A stretch of DNA of 64,000 bases from Cellulosimicrobium funkei (GCF_001019615.1 NZ_JNBQ01000001.1:1-64000), one strand, 5' to 3'. Shown: positions 26,481 to 35,840, counted from the stretch's first letter. Made by a program: numbers and translations. Notes: generated by a model not told the origin, from the sequence alone.

Positions 26481-28442
26481 ATGACGACCGAAGGTGCGGC
26501 CTCGATGCCGCCGCTGGGGGAGCGGGTCCGACGCTGGACGACCATGTGGGGGCTGCTGGCGCACGCGGGCGTCCCCCTCGTGGCGGTGGGCCTCGCGCTG
26601 AGCGTCCTCCTCGCCCTCCTGCCGCTCGTGTCCGTCGTCGCCCTGGGGCGCGTGCTCTTCCTCCTCCCGAGCATGACCGACGGCGCGGCGAGCGCCGGGT
26701 GGAGCGACCTGCTCGCGGTGCTCGGCGTCGCGGTCGGGGCGCTCGTCGTGCAGCAGCTCCTCGCGCCGTTCCAGACCGGGATCGTCGAGACGATCGGGCG
26801 TCGGGTCGACCAGCGCTGCATCGACCGTCTCCTCGGCGCAGCGCTGTCCGACGCCCCGCTCGCGCTCCTCGACGACGCCGAGGTGCTGGACGTCGTCGCC
26901 GACGCCCGCGCGGCGTTCGCCCGGCAGAACATGAGCCCCGGCGACGCGGCCGGGGCGCTCGTCCCGCTGGTCGGCCGGTACGTGCAGCTCGTCGGCGCGG
27001 CCGTGCTCGTCGGTGTCGTCGTCTCGCCCCTCGCGGGTGCCGTGATCCTCGCGACGGCGCTCGTCATGCGCGCCGGGGTGCGGGGCACGTTCAGCAAGCT
27101 CACCCCGATCTGGAAGACCCTCCACCCCCAGCGGCGCCGGATGTACTACCTGCGAGAGCTCGCGACGACGCCGGGGATCACCAAGGAGGTGCGCCTCCTC
27201 GGCGTGCTCGGGTGGCTGCGCGAGCGCCTGCGCCGGGAGACGATGGCCTACCTCGAGCCGCAGTGGACGGTGAACCGTCGGCTCCAGCTCTGGCCGTTCG
27301 TGGGCTTCTCGGCGATCGGCCTGGTCGGCGGCACGATCGTCCTGGTCCTGGTCGCGCTCGACGACACGCTCGACCTCTTCGCGCTCGGCGTCGCGATCCA
27401 GGCGGTGCTCATCCCCCTGCGGTTCGGGGTGTACTTCCCCGAGTGCGACGTGCGCACGCAGTTCGGCCTGCTCTCGTTCGAGGCGCTCGAGCGGTTCGAG
27501 CAGCGACTGCGGTCCGCCACGCCCGAGGCAACCCGGGAGGGCGGCGACGCCCCCGTCCCGCACGGCGTGATCCGCTTCGAGGACGTGTGGTTCCGGTATG
27601 CCGACGACGGCCCGTGGGTCCTGAAGGGCCTCGACCTCGAGCTCGTCCCGGGCACGTCGACGGCGATCGTCGGGCTCAACGGCGCCGGCAAGACGACGAC
27701 CACCAAGCTCCTCGCGCGCCTGTACGAGCCGACGCGGGGGCGCATCACGGTCGACGGCGTGGACGTGCGCGACCTCCCGCTCGAGGCGTGGCGGCGCCGC
27801 CTCGCCCTGATCTTCCAGGACTACCTCCGCCTCGAGCTCTCCGTCACCGACAACGTCGGCCTCGGCGCGTCCGAGCTGCGCGACGACGCCGCCCGGCTGC
27901 GCGAGGCGATCTCTGCCGCGGGGGCGGACGGCGTCGTGGACGGCCTCGCCGACGGCCTCGACACGGTGCTCTCGGGCGGGTACGCGGGTGGCCGTGACCT
28001 GTCGGGCGGCCAGTGGCAGCGCATCGCCCTCGCGCGCGCCCTGCTCGCCGTCTCGGGCGGAGCGGACGTCCTCGTCCTCGACGAGCCCACGGCGCAGCTC
28101 GACGTCCGCGCCGAGGCCGAGTTCTTCGAGCGCTTCCTCGCCCGCGGCGCCGTCGCGACGGTGGCGCGCGAGCACGCGGTGACGTCCGTCGTCATCTCGC
28201 ACCGGTTCTCGACGGTCCGCCCGGCGGACCAGATCGTCGTCGTCGCGGAAGGGCGAGTCGTCGAGCAGGGCACCCACGACGAGCTGCTCGCCGCGGACGG
28301 CCGCTACGCCGAGCTCTTCGTCCTCCAGGCCCGCCGGTTCCGCAGCGACTCGCCCGACGACCCGGACCCCGACCCGCACCTCGACCCGGACCCCGACGCG
28401 GCCAGCCCCGAGACGGCCCTGACCTCCGGAGGTACCCGATGA
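26481..28442 (+). CDS. ABC exporter, fused membrane and ATPase domains (first subunit)
   Basis: Half-transporter of 653 residues: a membrane domain with about six spans (30-330), then an ATPase with Walker A GLNGAGKT, Q-loop FQDY, signature LSGGQWQR, Walker B VLVLDEP and H-loop VISHRFS. The C-terminus is an acidic repeat tail (PDDPDPDPHLDPDPD). The stop overlaps the next ATG (ATGA), so the two subunits are made together, probably as a heterodimer. The cargo is not evident; peptides, lipids or drugs are all possible. Confidence 0.92.
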   Translation: MTTEGAASMPPLGERVRRWTTMWGLLAHAGVPLVAVGLALSVLLALLPLVSVVALGRVLFLLPSMTDGAASAGWSDLLAVLGVAVGALVVQQLLAPFQTGIVETIGRRVDQRCIDRLLGAALSDAPLALLDDAEVLDVVADARAAFARQNMSPGDAAGALVPLVGRYVQLVGAAVLVGVVVSPLAGAVILATALVMRAGVRGTFSKLTPIWKTLHPQRRRMYYLRELATTPGITKEVRLLGVLGWLRERLRRETMAYLEPQWTVNRRLQLWPFVGFSAIGLVGGTIVLVLVALDDTLDLFALGVAIQAVLIPLRFGVYFPECDVRTQFGLLSFEALERFEQRLRSATPEATREGGDAPVPHGVIRFEDVWFRYADDGPWVLKGLDLELVPGTSTAIVGLNGAGKTTTTKLLARLYEPTRGRITVDGVDVRDLPLEAWRRRLALIFQDYLRLELSVTDNVGLGASELRDDAARLREAISAAGADGVVDGLADGLDTVLSGGYAGGRDLSGGQWQRIALARALLAVSGGADVLVLDEPTAQLDVRAEAEFFERFLARGAVATVAREHAVTSVVISHRFSTVRPADQIVVVAEGRVVEQGTHDELLAADGRYAELFVLQARRFRSDSPDDPDPDPHLDPDPDAASPETALTSGGTR

Positions 28443-30256
28443 AGCGCGTCGCGCTCGCCGCCCGGTTCATGCTCGCCCTCGCCTGGCGGACGGACCGGCG
28501 TCGCCTGCTCGTCGCGGTCGTGCTCCTGACGATCGGGTTCCTCGCGGGCCCCCTGGTCGGCGTCGGGCTGGGGCTCTTCACCGACGCGCTGGTCGACCAG
28601 GACGTCGCGCGCGCCGTCGGGCTCGCGTGCGCGGTCGCGGCCCTCGTCATCGCCGAGCTCATGCTGGGCCACTTCGCCCACCTGTCGTACTTCGAGGTCG
28701 CGGACCTCCAGCAGCTCCACCTGCTGGACGAGGTCGCCCAGCTCACGCACGGCTCGGCGGACCTCGCCGAGCTCGACGACCCGGACCGCGTCCGCCTCCT
28801 CACCGCGGTGACGGAGGGCCTGCAACGGGTCCGGCTGGCCCTCGAGGGCACGCTCCAGCTCGGCGGCATGGTGCTCCAGGTCCTGGTCACCACGGTCATC
28901 CTCGGTCTCGTCGAGCCGTGGCTGCTCCTGCTGCCCCTCGCGGCCCTGCCGCCCGTCTGGCTCGCCGACCGCGCGCAGCGGGTGCTCGACGCGGCGCGCG
29001 ACGTCACCGCCGACGACGTGCGCCTCTCCCGGCACCTCGTCACCGCGGGGACGACGGGCTCGTCGGCCAAGGAGATCCGGCTCTTCGGCGCACGTCACCT
29101 CGTCGGGGACCGGCAGCGCGCGGCGTGGGACCGCACGACGGCGGTCCTGTGGAGCGCGCACCGCCGCTCCGCGCTGCTGCGCGCGGCGGGCCAGGTGTGG
29201 TTCGCGCTCGCCTACGGGGCCGCGGTCCTCCTCGTGCTCCGCAGCGCCGCGTCCGGCACGGCGGCCATCGGCCAAGTCGTGCTCGTCGTCACGCTCGCCA
29301 TCCAGGTCAGCACCCAGGTCGCGGGCGCGCTCTCGCTGTTCGGCAACCTCCAGGACGCCGGGCGGACGGTCGAGAAGCTCCTTGAGCTGCGCGCGACGGC
29401 GACGCTCCCCGGGCGCGCCACCATCCCGGGGGGCGCGCCGGCCGAGGTCGCGCCCGCCGTCGGGCAGCTCCCCGCTCGCCTCGAGCAGGGCGTGCGCGTC
29501 CAGGACCTCACGTTCACCTACCCCGGAGCGGACCGACCCGTCCTCGACGGCGTCACGCTCGACCTGCCCGCCGGAGCCACCGTCGCGCTCGTGGGAGAGA
29601 ACGGCGCCGGGAAGTCCACCCTGGTCAAGCTGCTGTGCGGGCTGTACCGGCCGACGTCGGGCCGCATCCTCGCGGACGGCGTCGACCTCGCGGACGTGGC
29701 GCCCGCCGCGTGGCAGTCGCGCGTCGCGACGCTGTTCCAGGACTTCGCGCGCCTCGAGCTCTCGCTGCGCGAGGACGTCGGGATCGGGCGCGTGGACGCG
29801 CTCCACGACGACGAGGTCCTGTGGGCCGCGCTCGACGAGGCCCGCGCCCGCCCGGTCGTCGAGCGATCGCCGGACGGCCTCGACCAGATCCTCGGCACGG
29901 GCTACGCCGACGGCGCCCAGCTCTCGGGCGGGCAGTGGCAGACGCTCGGGCTGGCCCGCACGCTCCTGCGCGCCGACCCCCTCCTGCTCGCGCTCGACGA
30001 GCCCGCGTCCGCACTCGACGCGATCGCCGAGCACGCGCTGTTCGAGCGGTTCACCGAGACGGCACGGCGGACCGGCACGACCTCCGGCGGCGTCACGCTG
30101 TTCGTCTCGCACCGCTTCTCGACCGTGCGCGACGCCGACCTCATCGTCGTGCTCGACGGCGGCGCCGTCGCCGAGCTCGGCACCCACGAGGAGCTCGCCG
30201 CCGCGGGCGGGTCGTACGCCGAGATGTACGCGCTCCAGGCCCGCGCCTACCGGTAG
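28439..30256 (+). CDS. ABC exporter, fused membrane and ATPase domains (second subunit)
   Basis: Second half-transporter of 605 residues, coupled to the first by a 4-base overlap. Membrane domain about 20-310; ATPase with Walker A GENGAGKST, Q-loop FQDF, signature LSGGQWQT, Walker B LLALDEP and H-loop FVSHRFS. Both subunits keep the catalytic glutamate after Walker B, so neither site is obviously dead. The two are about the same size and clearly related. An SdpI-like gene follows after 41 bases. Confidence 0.92.
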   Translation: MKRVALAARFMLALAWRTDRRRLLVAVVLLTIGFLAGPLVGVGLGLFTDALVDQDVARAVGLACAVAALVIAELMLGHFAHLSYFEVADLQQLHLLDEVAQLTHGSADLAELDDPDRVRLLTAVTEGLQRVRLALEGTLQLGGMVLQVLVTTVILGLVEPWLLLLPLAALPPVWLADRAQRVLDAARDVTADDVRLSRHLVTAGTTGSSAKEIRLFGARHLVGDRQRAAWDRTTAVLWSAHRRSALLRAAGQVWFALAYGAAVLLVLRSAASGTAAIGQVVLVVTLAIQVSTQVAGALSLFGNLQDAGRTVEKLLELRATATLPGRATIPGGAPAEVAPAVGQLPARLEQGVRVQDLTFTYPGADRPVLDGVTLDLPAGATVALVGENGAGKSTLVKLLCGLYRPTSGRILADGVDLADVAPAAWQSRVATLFQDFARLELSLREDVGIGRVDALHDDEVLWAALDEARARPVVERSPDGLDQILGTGYADGAQLSGGQWQTLGLARTLLRADPLLLALDEPASALDAIAEHALFERFTETARRTGTTSGGVTLFVSHRFSTVRDADLIVVLDGGAVAELGTHEELAAAGGSYAEMYALQARAYR

Positions 30257-30297
30257 GCGCGCGCCGGCACCTCGGCGGTCGTGACAGGGTGGGTGCC

Positions 30298-30663
30298 GTG
30301 AACGCCGACACCTGGGCCGACGTCGTGCTCCTGCTCGTGCTCGCGGGGGCGGGTCTCCTGCTCGTCTGGTGCGCCCGGGCGACGGCCGACGGACGCGTCG
30401 GCCGCAACCAGGTCGCCGGGATCCGCACCGCGACGACGCTCGCGAGCGACGAGGCGTGGCGGACCGCCCACCGTGCGGCCCGGCCGCTGAGCGAGGCCGC
30501 GGGCTGGGTGCTCGTCGCCGCCGCCCCGGTGCTGTTCCTCGTCGACGACGACGCGGGCCTCGTCGTCGTCCTCGTCGCGGCGGGACTGACGCTCACCCTC
30601 ACGGTCGGCGGGCTCGTCGTCGGGACCCGCGCCGTGCGGCGCGAGGCCGACCGCAGCCTCTGA
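30298..30663 (+). CDS. SdpI family membrane protein
   Basis: A 121-residue protein with three hydrophobic segments (about 8-25, 65-85, 88-112). The loop VGRNQVAGIRTATTLASDEAWRTAHR was not written in full by chance: NQVAGIRT followed by WRTAHR is the hallmark of the SdpI/YfhL family, whose Bacillus member gives immunity to the SdpC toxin and sequesters its repressor. CAGGGT stands 7 bases before the GTG. It directly follows an ABC exporter pair. Confidence 0.85.
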   Translation: MNADTWADVVLLLVLAGAGLLLVWCARATADGRVGRNQVAGIRTATTLASDEAWRTAHRAARPLSEAAGWVLVAAAPVLFLVDDDAGLVVVLVAAGLTLTLTVGGLVVGTRAVRREADRSL

Positions 30664-30690
30664 CGCTCGCTCAGGTCGGGCGGGATCGCG

Positions 30691-31554
30691 TCAGGCGGGC
30701 TCGGAGACCAGCTCGCGCTCCGCCGTCGGGCCGGGCTGCGGCTCCTGGACCCCACGGCGCGCCGCCGGGCGGCCGTAGGTGAGGTAGAGCGGGAGGCCGG
30801 TGAGGAGCAGGCCGCCGACGAGGTTGCCGAGCACGGTGGGGATCTCGTTCCAGACGAGGTAGTCCATGATCGTGAACTCGCCCCCGAGCAGCAGCCCGGA
30901 CGGGAACAGGAACATGTTGACGATCGAGTGCTCGAACGCCATGAAGAAGAAGAGCATCACGGGCATCCACATCGCGATGGCCTTGCCGGGCACGTCCTTC
31001 GCGATCATCGCGCCGACGACGCCCATGGACACCATCCAGTTGCACAGCATGCCGCGCACGAACAGCGTGAGCATGCCCGACGCCCCGTGCTCCGCGTACC
31101 CGACCGTGCGGCCCTCGCCGATGTGCCCGATCGCCTGACCGACCTCGTTGGGCGGGGTGTCGAACCCGTAGGTGACGACGATCGCCATCATCACCGCGAC
31201 GGCGAACGCGCCGAGGAAGTTCCCCACGAACACGAGGCCCCAGTTGCGCAGGACGCCGCGCACCGTGACGCCGGGTCGCTTGTCGAGCCAGGCCAGCGGG
31301 CCCAGGACGAACATGCCGGTGAGCAGGTCGTACCCGAGCAGGTACAGCAGGATGAACCCGACCGGGAAGAGGACGGCGCCGAGGATCGCGTGGCCCGTCG
31401 TGACCGTCACCGTCACCGCGAACGCGGCGGCGATCGCGAGGATCGCGCCGCCCATCGTCGAGCGCACGAGCGTGTCGCGCGTGGACAGCAGGACCTTGTT
31501 GGCGCCGGCGTCGATGATCGTCGGGACGAGCTCGGCAGGCTTGACGTAGGACAT
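30691..31554 (-). CDS. Formate/nitrite transporter (FocA/NirC family)
   Basis: Pentameric anion channel of the FNT family, 287 residues with six membrane spans. Family marks are PAELVPTIIDAG at the N-terminus, the NWGLVFVGNFLGA span, MLCNWMVSMG and FEHSIVNMFLFP. It would move formate, nitrite or a similar small anion. The ATG at 31554 has GGAG ten bases upstream. No nitrate, nitrite or formate enzymes are next to it, so the substrate is open. Confidence 0.92.
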   Translation of the reverse strand: MSYVKPAELVPTIIDAGANKVLLSTRDTLVRSTMGGAILAIAAAFAVTVTVTTGHAILGAVLFPVGFILLYLLGYDLLTGMFVLGPLAWLDKRPGVTVRGVLRNWGLVFVGNFLGAFAVAVMMAIVVTYGFDTPPNEVGQAIGHIGEGRTVGYAEHGASGMLTLFVRGMLCNWMVSMGVVGAMIAKDVPGKAIAMWMPVMLFFFMAFEHSIVNMFLFPSGLLLGGEFTIMDYLVWNEIPTVLGNLVGGLLLTGLPLYLTYGRPAARRGVQEPQPGPTAERELVSEPA

Positions 31555-31676
31555 GGGCGGGCTCCGGTCTCTGAGGCGACGTCGCGGCAGGGGAGCGCCC
31601 GACGGCGCGTCCCACGCTAGGAACCCGCGGTTTCGACCGCGTTCCCGCCGGGGAGCGACCTCGTTACCGGGGTCGC

Positions 31677-33137
31677 TCAGCGCGCGGCGCCGCCCTGTGA
31701 GAACTCGGTGCCCGGCGCGGGCTCGACCGCGACGGAACGGACCGTCGCGAGACGCCGGACCGCGCGCTCGAGGGCCCGCGTGCGGCGCGGCGTCGCGCGG
31801 AAGGTCACGACGATCCGGCCGGCCCGGCCGTCGTCGTCCACCGGCTCCGTCGCGAGCGAGTCGAAGCTGACCCCGCGCGTCGAGAACACCCCCGTGAGCG
31901 CCGTGAGCGTGCCGGGCTGGTCGAGGCCGTGCACGGTCGCGACCCACGCGGCCTCCGCCCCGGCCCGGCCCGACGGCGCCCGGTCGCCCGTCGGGGCCTG
32001 GTCGCCCGCGCTCCCGCGCGGTTCCTCGCCCGCTGCGTCGTCGCGCGCCGTGCTCGCCGCGACCATGCGCCCGACGCCGTCCGCCGCGTGCGCGAGGCGG
32101 CGCGCCTCGTCGTCGGGCAGGTCGTCGAGGAGCACGCGCGTCCACCCGCCCGGGCCGAGGACCACGGGGACGCCGAGCACGCCGCGGTGCGGGGCGCCGT
32201 CGGGCCCCGAGAGCTTCCCGTCGAGCCGTCCGTCGAGCTCGCCGTCGAGGGCCACCTGCCCCGCGACGACGATCTCGCGCCCGTCGAGGATCACCTCGAG
32301 CAGGTCCACCGTCGCGCTGGCCGTCCCGGCGGGCGTCTTGGCGCCCGACTGGTGCGTCATCCAGGGCCGCGTGACCAGGCGCAGGTCCGCCGGCCACGTG
32401 TCGATGAGGTCGAACGCCGCGCCCATGTCGTCGGCGGCGACGCGCGCGAGCTCGTCCTTCGCGGCCGCGATCTCGGCGGGCAGCGCGTCGAGCGTGCGGC
32501 CTCTCCGCAGCGCCGCGACGGCCCGTGCGCGCTCGTCGGCGTCGAGCCCGCTCACCCGGACCGTCGACCACAGCGGCACGGCGTCCTCGCCGTGCTGGCC
32601 CCCGACGAACCCGCCGACGCGGTGCCGCCGCACGCCCAGCTCGACCGCGAGCTCGCGCCGGAACCGCAACGTGTCGAGCCACGCGCCCATCCCGAGCACG
32701 CGGTGCCGCCCCAGACGCTCCGCCATGACGGCGACACCGAGCTCCACGGGGTTGGTCACCACGACGACCACCTCGTGCCCCGACCCGTGGCGCGCGATGG
32801 CGTCGGCGTACTCCGCGAGCACGGCGCCGTTCGTGGCGGCGAGGACCCGGCGGTCGGGATCGGCTCCGGTCCGGGCCGGGGGCGTCAGGCCCGCGGCGAC
32901 GACGATCACGTCCGCCGTGACGTCCTCGGGGGAGTGCGCGACGTCGAGGAGCGGCGCGTGCTCGTCGTACGCGTCGACGAGGTCGGCGCGCAGCCCGTGC
33001 ACCGCCCGGCCCGACGCCCCGCCGGCACGGCCCACGAGCTGGAGGCGCGCCGTCGGCGGGAGCACCCGCCGCTCGACGATCTGCGTGCACACCTGCCGGC
33101 CGACGTCTCCCGTCGCCCCCACCACCGCTACGTCCAC
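31677..33137 (-). CDS. Lactate/malate dehydrogenase-type protein fused to an ACT-like domain
   Basis: A 486-residue protein. Residues 1-330 are a lactate/malate dehydrogenase: NAD loop VVGATGDVGR, VVTNPVELG, the LRFRRELA arginine region and GGQHGEDAVPLWS with the catalytic His. After a variable linker (365-400) a C-terminal region (WVATVHGLDQPGTLTALTGV, then a second strand-helix half) looks like an ACT domain, which normally binds an amino acid and regulates the enzyme. The GTG lies 6 bases after TAGCCT. The fusion is unusual for this enzyme family and its true substrate may not be malate. Confidence 0.82.
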   Translation of the reverse strand: MDVAVVGATGDVGRQVCTQIVERRVLPPTARLQLVGRAGGASGRAVHGLRADLVDAYDEHAPLLDVAHSPEDVTADVIVVAAGLTPPARTGADPDRRVLAATNGAVLAEYADAIARHGSGHEVVVVVTNPVELGVAVMAERLGRHRVLGMGAWLDTLRFRRELAVELGVRRHRVGGFVGGQHGEDAVPLWSTVRVSGLDADERARAVAALRRGRTLDALPAEIAAAKDELARVAADDMGAAFDLIDTWPADLRLVTRPWMTHQSGAKTPAGTASATVDLLEVILDGREIVVAGQVALDGELDGRLDGKLSGPDGAPHRGVLGVPVVLGPGGWTRVLLDDLPDDEARRLAHAADGVGRMVAASTARDDAAGEEPRGSAGDQAPTGDRAPSGRAGAEAAWVATVHGLDQPGTLTALTGVFSTRGVSFDSLATEPVDDDGRAGRIVVTFRATPRRTRALERAVRRLATVRSVAVEPAPGTEFSQGGAAR

Positions 33138-33225
33138 CCCGGCAGGCTACGTCCCGACCGATGAGTCCGGGCGCCCCGGCGCGTCGTGACAGGTGAGGAC
33201 GCACCGGGACGAGAGGAGCAGGACG

Positions 33226-33792
33226 ATGACGACCGCCGACCCGACGGTGAAGAACCTCGACGGCTACGGCACGCCGCCGATCGAGTGGGCGCGCGTGCAC
33301 GACACGCTGTTCGGTCGGCTCCCGCAGGAGCCCGGCGCGGGCGGCCCGAACCGGCACACGACGTGGCTCGCCACGACGGACCCTGACGGGAAGCCGCACG
33401 TGGTGCCGTTCGGCGCGCTCGTGCTCGACGAGGAGATCTTCCTGTGCTCCGGCGAGGGCACGCGCAAGAACCGCAACCTGCACCGCGACCCCCGGTGCAC
33501 GCTCACGGTCGCGACGGAGCCGTTCGACCTCACCGTCGAGGGGCGGGCCGAGCGCGTCACGGACCCCGACACCCTGGAACGTGCGGCGGCAGGCTTCCGC
33601 GCCGACGGGTGGCCCGCGACCGTCGACGGCGACGCCCTCACCGCGGAGTTCAGCGCGCCGTCGGCCGGGCCGCCGCCCTGGGCCGTCTACCGCCTGGTCC
33701 CCGAGCGGGTCTTCGCGTTCGGCACCGCGGAGCCCTACGGCGCGACCCGCTTCGACCTCCCGCCGAGGCAGAGGCCAGGTCACGCGAGGTAG
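33226..33792 (+). CDS. Pyridoxamine 5'-phosphate oxidase family protein
   Basis: Split-barrel flavin or F420-binding protein of 188 residues. The strands TTWLATTDPDGKPHVVPFGA, EEIFLCSGEGTRKNRNL and PRCTLTVATEPFDLTVEG follow the family order. Actinobacterial members are often F420-dependent oxidoreductases or biliverdin reductases; this one is not assignable. ATG 33226 follows GAGAGGAG. The last ten residues and the TAG stop are supplied by a 21-base tandem repeat (33764-33826), so the original C-terminus may have been replaced. Confidence 0.85.
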   Translation: MTTADPTVKNLDGYGTPPIEWARVHDTLFGRLPQEPGAGGPNRHTTWLATTDPDGKPHVVPFGALVLDEEIFLCSGEGTRKNRNLHRDPRCTLTVATEPFDLTVEGRAERVTDPDTLERAAAGFRADGWPATVDGDALTAEFSAPSAGPPPWAVYRLVPERVFAFGTAEPYGATRFDLPPRQRPGHAR

Positions 33793-33826
33793 AGGCCCGG
33801 TCGCGCGAGGTAGAGGCCTGGTCGTG
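33764..33826. repeat. Three tandem copies of a 21-base GAGGTAGAGG repeat
   Basis: Units 33764-33784, 33785-33805 and 33806-33826 follow the pattern CGAGGYAGAGGCCNGGTCRCG. They lie over the end of the PPOX-family gene, and the stop codon is the TAG inside unit 2. The same unit occurs in gcvP (24569-24625). Confidence 0.9.
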
Positions 33827-33846
33827 ACCACGGCTCTCCCTCGGCG

Positions 33847-34764
33847 TCAGGCGAAGGCGATCTCTGCCGCGGCGGCGACCATCTCGTCGAGCACCGCGGA
33901 GACGACGGGCCGCGGCTCGTGGCGGGTGGCGCGGTGGCGCGCGACGAGGCGACGTGACCCGAGGCCGGGCAGGCCGACGACCGTGACGCCGTCGGGCACC
34001 TCGTCCGACGCGCCGCCCTCGACCGCGAGCGCCGGGAGCATCGCGACGCCGAGCCCGGCAGCGACGAGAGACAGCGCGACGTCGAAGTCGTAGTAGTTGT
34101 GCCGCGTGCGCACGGTCCCGCCGAGACCGCGGGACAGACGGCGCAGGGCGCGCGCCGCGGCGGTGCCGGGCTCGGGTCCGAGCCAGACGACGTCGCGCAC
34201 GTCGTCGAGGCGGGTCGGGGTGGGCATGCTCGCCGGGACCACGAGCCGCCACGGCTCGTCGAGCAGCACGATCTCGCGCGTCCCGCGCGGCGCGGGGGAG
34301 TCGGCCTCGTAGTCGCGCTCCAGGAGCACGACGTCGAGCTCGCCCGCGCGCAGGAGGCGCAGCGCCTCGGTGGGCTCGCGCTCCTGCACGTCGAGCTCGA
34401 TGCCCGGCGCCGTCTCCGCCAGTCGCCCGGCGACGGGCGCGACGACGGCGCGGATCGCCGTCTGGAACGACCCCACGGCGACGCGGCCGCTGACCTCGTC
34501 GCCCAGCGCCGCGAGCGCCTTGCGCGCCTCGACGAGCTCGGTCTCGATGCGCTCGGCGGTCTCGGCGAGCACGCGCCCGGCCGGTGTGAGGGTCACCCCG
34601 CGCGGGCCGCGGTCGAGCACGGCGACGCCCTCCTCCGCCTCGAGCCGCTGGATCTGCTGGGAGACCGCGGACGGGGTGACGTGCAGGAGATCTGCTGCCG
34701 CGAGAATGCCCCCGCCACGGTGCACGGCAAGGAGGAAGCCAAGTCTGCGTGGGTCGGTCGCCAT
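33847..34764 (-). CDS. LysR family transcriptional regulator
   Basis: LysR-type regulator of 305 residues with an N-terminal winged HTH (GGGILAAADLLHVTPSAVSQ, then QIQRLEAEEGVAVLDR) and a C-terminal substrate-binding domain starting at about residue 90 (VAVGSFQTAI). It could control the divergent small membrane protein gene or the convergent PPOX gene; neither is proven. No clear T-N11-A box was identified in the 216-base divergent gap. Confidence 0.92.
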   Translation of the reverse strand: MATDPRRLGFLLAVHRGGGILAAADLLHVTPSAVSQQIQRLEAEEGVAVLDRGPRGVTLTPAGRVLAETAERIETELVEARKALAALGDEVSGRVAVGSFQTAIRAVVAPVAGRLAETAPGIELDVQEREPTEALRLLRAGELDVVLLERDYEADSPAPRGTREIVLLDEPWRLVVPASMPTPTRLDDVRDVVWLGPEPGTAAARALRRLSRGLGGTVRTRHNYYDFDVALSLVAAGLGVAMLPALAVEGGASDEVPDGVTVVGLPGLGSRRLVARHRATRHEPRPVVSAVLDEMVAAAAEIAFA

Positions 34765-34980
34765 GTAGAGATGCTAAACGGCCGGTGCAGAATCCTTCGA
34801 TTGTGCTGAAGCCCCGGAGGCCTCACACTTGTCGTGGCGCCGGTCGGTTACCTCCTCCTCCTTACGGGTCGGCGCCCGAGCTTCCGCACCACCCGCGCCA
34901 CCAGCCACCGGCCCGGAGCGCACAGCCACCGCAGCGTCGCGGTACCCCCCTCCACCCCTCTTCGTCACCGGAGTACCGCT

Positions 34981-35367
34981 GTGCCCGTCACCCTCGACGC
35001 GTTCGTCATGTTCCTCGGCTGGATCGGCGCCGCCGCCGGCGTCGTCGCCTACGCGATGGTCAGCCGCGGCCGCTGGGCCGCGTCGTCCGCCCCGTTCCAG
35101 CTCACCAACCTCACCGCCGCCGGCCTCATGGGCATGGTCGCCGCCGCGAACGGGGTGTGGCCGTCGGTGGCCGCCAACATCGTGTGGATCCTCATCGGCG
35201 TGCAGGCGATCGTCGTGATCGTCCGCGCGCGGGCGCGCCGCCGCGCGACCGTCGTCGACGAGGCGACCCCGGCTGCGGTCGTCCCGGGGGCCGCCACGAC
35301 CGTCGTCGCCGACCCGGTCCTGCCCGACGGCGACCCCTCGCCGCGCGAGGTCGGGCTCGCCGCCTGA
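34981..35367 (+). CDS. Small membrane protein, CBU_0592-like
   Basis: A 128-residue protein with three hydrophobic segments in the first 80 residues (LGWIGAAAGVVAYAMVSRGR, LTAAGLMGMVAAANG, VWILIGVQAIVVIV) and a polar tail. The layout resembles the CBU_0592 family of unknown function. The GTG at 34981 has GGAG upstream. Its TGA stop directly abuts the stop of the convergent DUF1761 gene with no bases between. Confidence 0.72.
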   Translation: MPVTLDAFVMFLGWIGAAAGVVAYAMVSRGRWAASSAPFQLTNLTAAGLMGMVAAANGVWPSVAANIVWILIGVQAIVVIVRARARRRATVVDEATPAAVVPGAATTVVADPVLPDGDPSPREVGLAA

Positions 35368-35796
35368 CTACACCCCGGCGGGCGTGATCAGCCCGATCAG
35401 CAGGCCCATCACGAGCACGGTGACCAGCTCGTGCGCGGCGTTGAGGACCGTGAGCCCCGCCGGCCGGCCCTCGAACGCGTCGTGCGTGACGAACCGCGCG
35501 GCGGTGAACCCCGCCCACAGCACGAGGGCGGTCAGCAGGGCGTTGCCGAGGTAGCCGCCGCCGTAGAAGGACCACGCGAGGTACGTCGCGCCCGCGAGCA
35601 CCCACGCCGTGACGAAGCTGACCACGACCGTGACGACGATCGGCACGACGGCGTCCCGGCCCTCGCCGGACAGGTCGACCTTCGCGACGCGCATCCAGTA
35701 GGTGCCGAACACCTTCGGCGTGTACCAGACGGAGCCCACGACCATGCTCGACACCGTCGCGGCCAGCACCGCCCAGTAGTTGATCTCCGGAACCAT
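35368..35796 (-). CDS. DUF1761 family membrane protein
   Basis: A 142-residue protein with four membrane spans. The opening YWAVLAATVSSMVVGSVWYT followed by FGTYWMRVAK is typical of DUF1761 proteins, whose function is unknown. The ATG at 35796 has GGGAG upstream. It abuts the convergent CBU_0592-like gene. Confidence 0.85.
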   Translation of the reverse strand: MVPEINYWAVLAATVSSMVVGSVWYTPKVFGTYWMRVAKVDLSGEGRDAVVPIVVTVVVSFVTAWVLAGATYLAWSFYGGGYLGNALLTALVLWAGFTAARFVTHDAFEGRPAGLTVLNAAHELVTVLVMGLLIGLITPAGV

Positions 35797-35840
35797 CGGA
35801 CCGCTCCCTCGCGTCGACGCCGTCGCTCGGAGCGTAGCGC

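Noticed and set aside
33764-33826. Three equal repeats as a possible CRISPR
   Set aside because: Units are head to tail with no spacers and no cas genes in the window.
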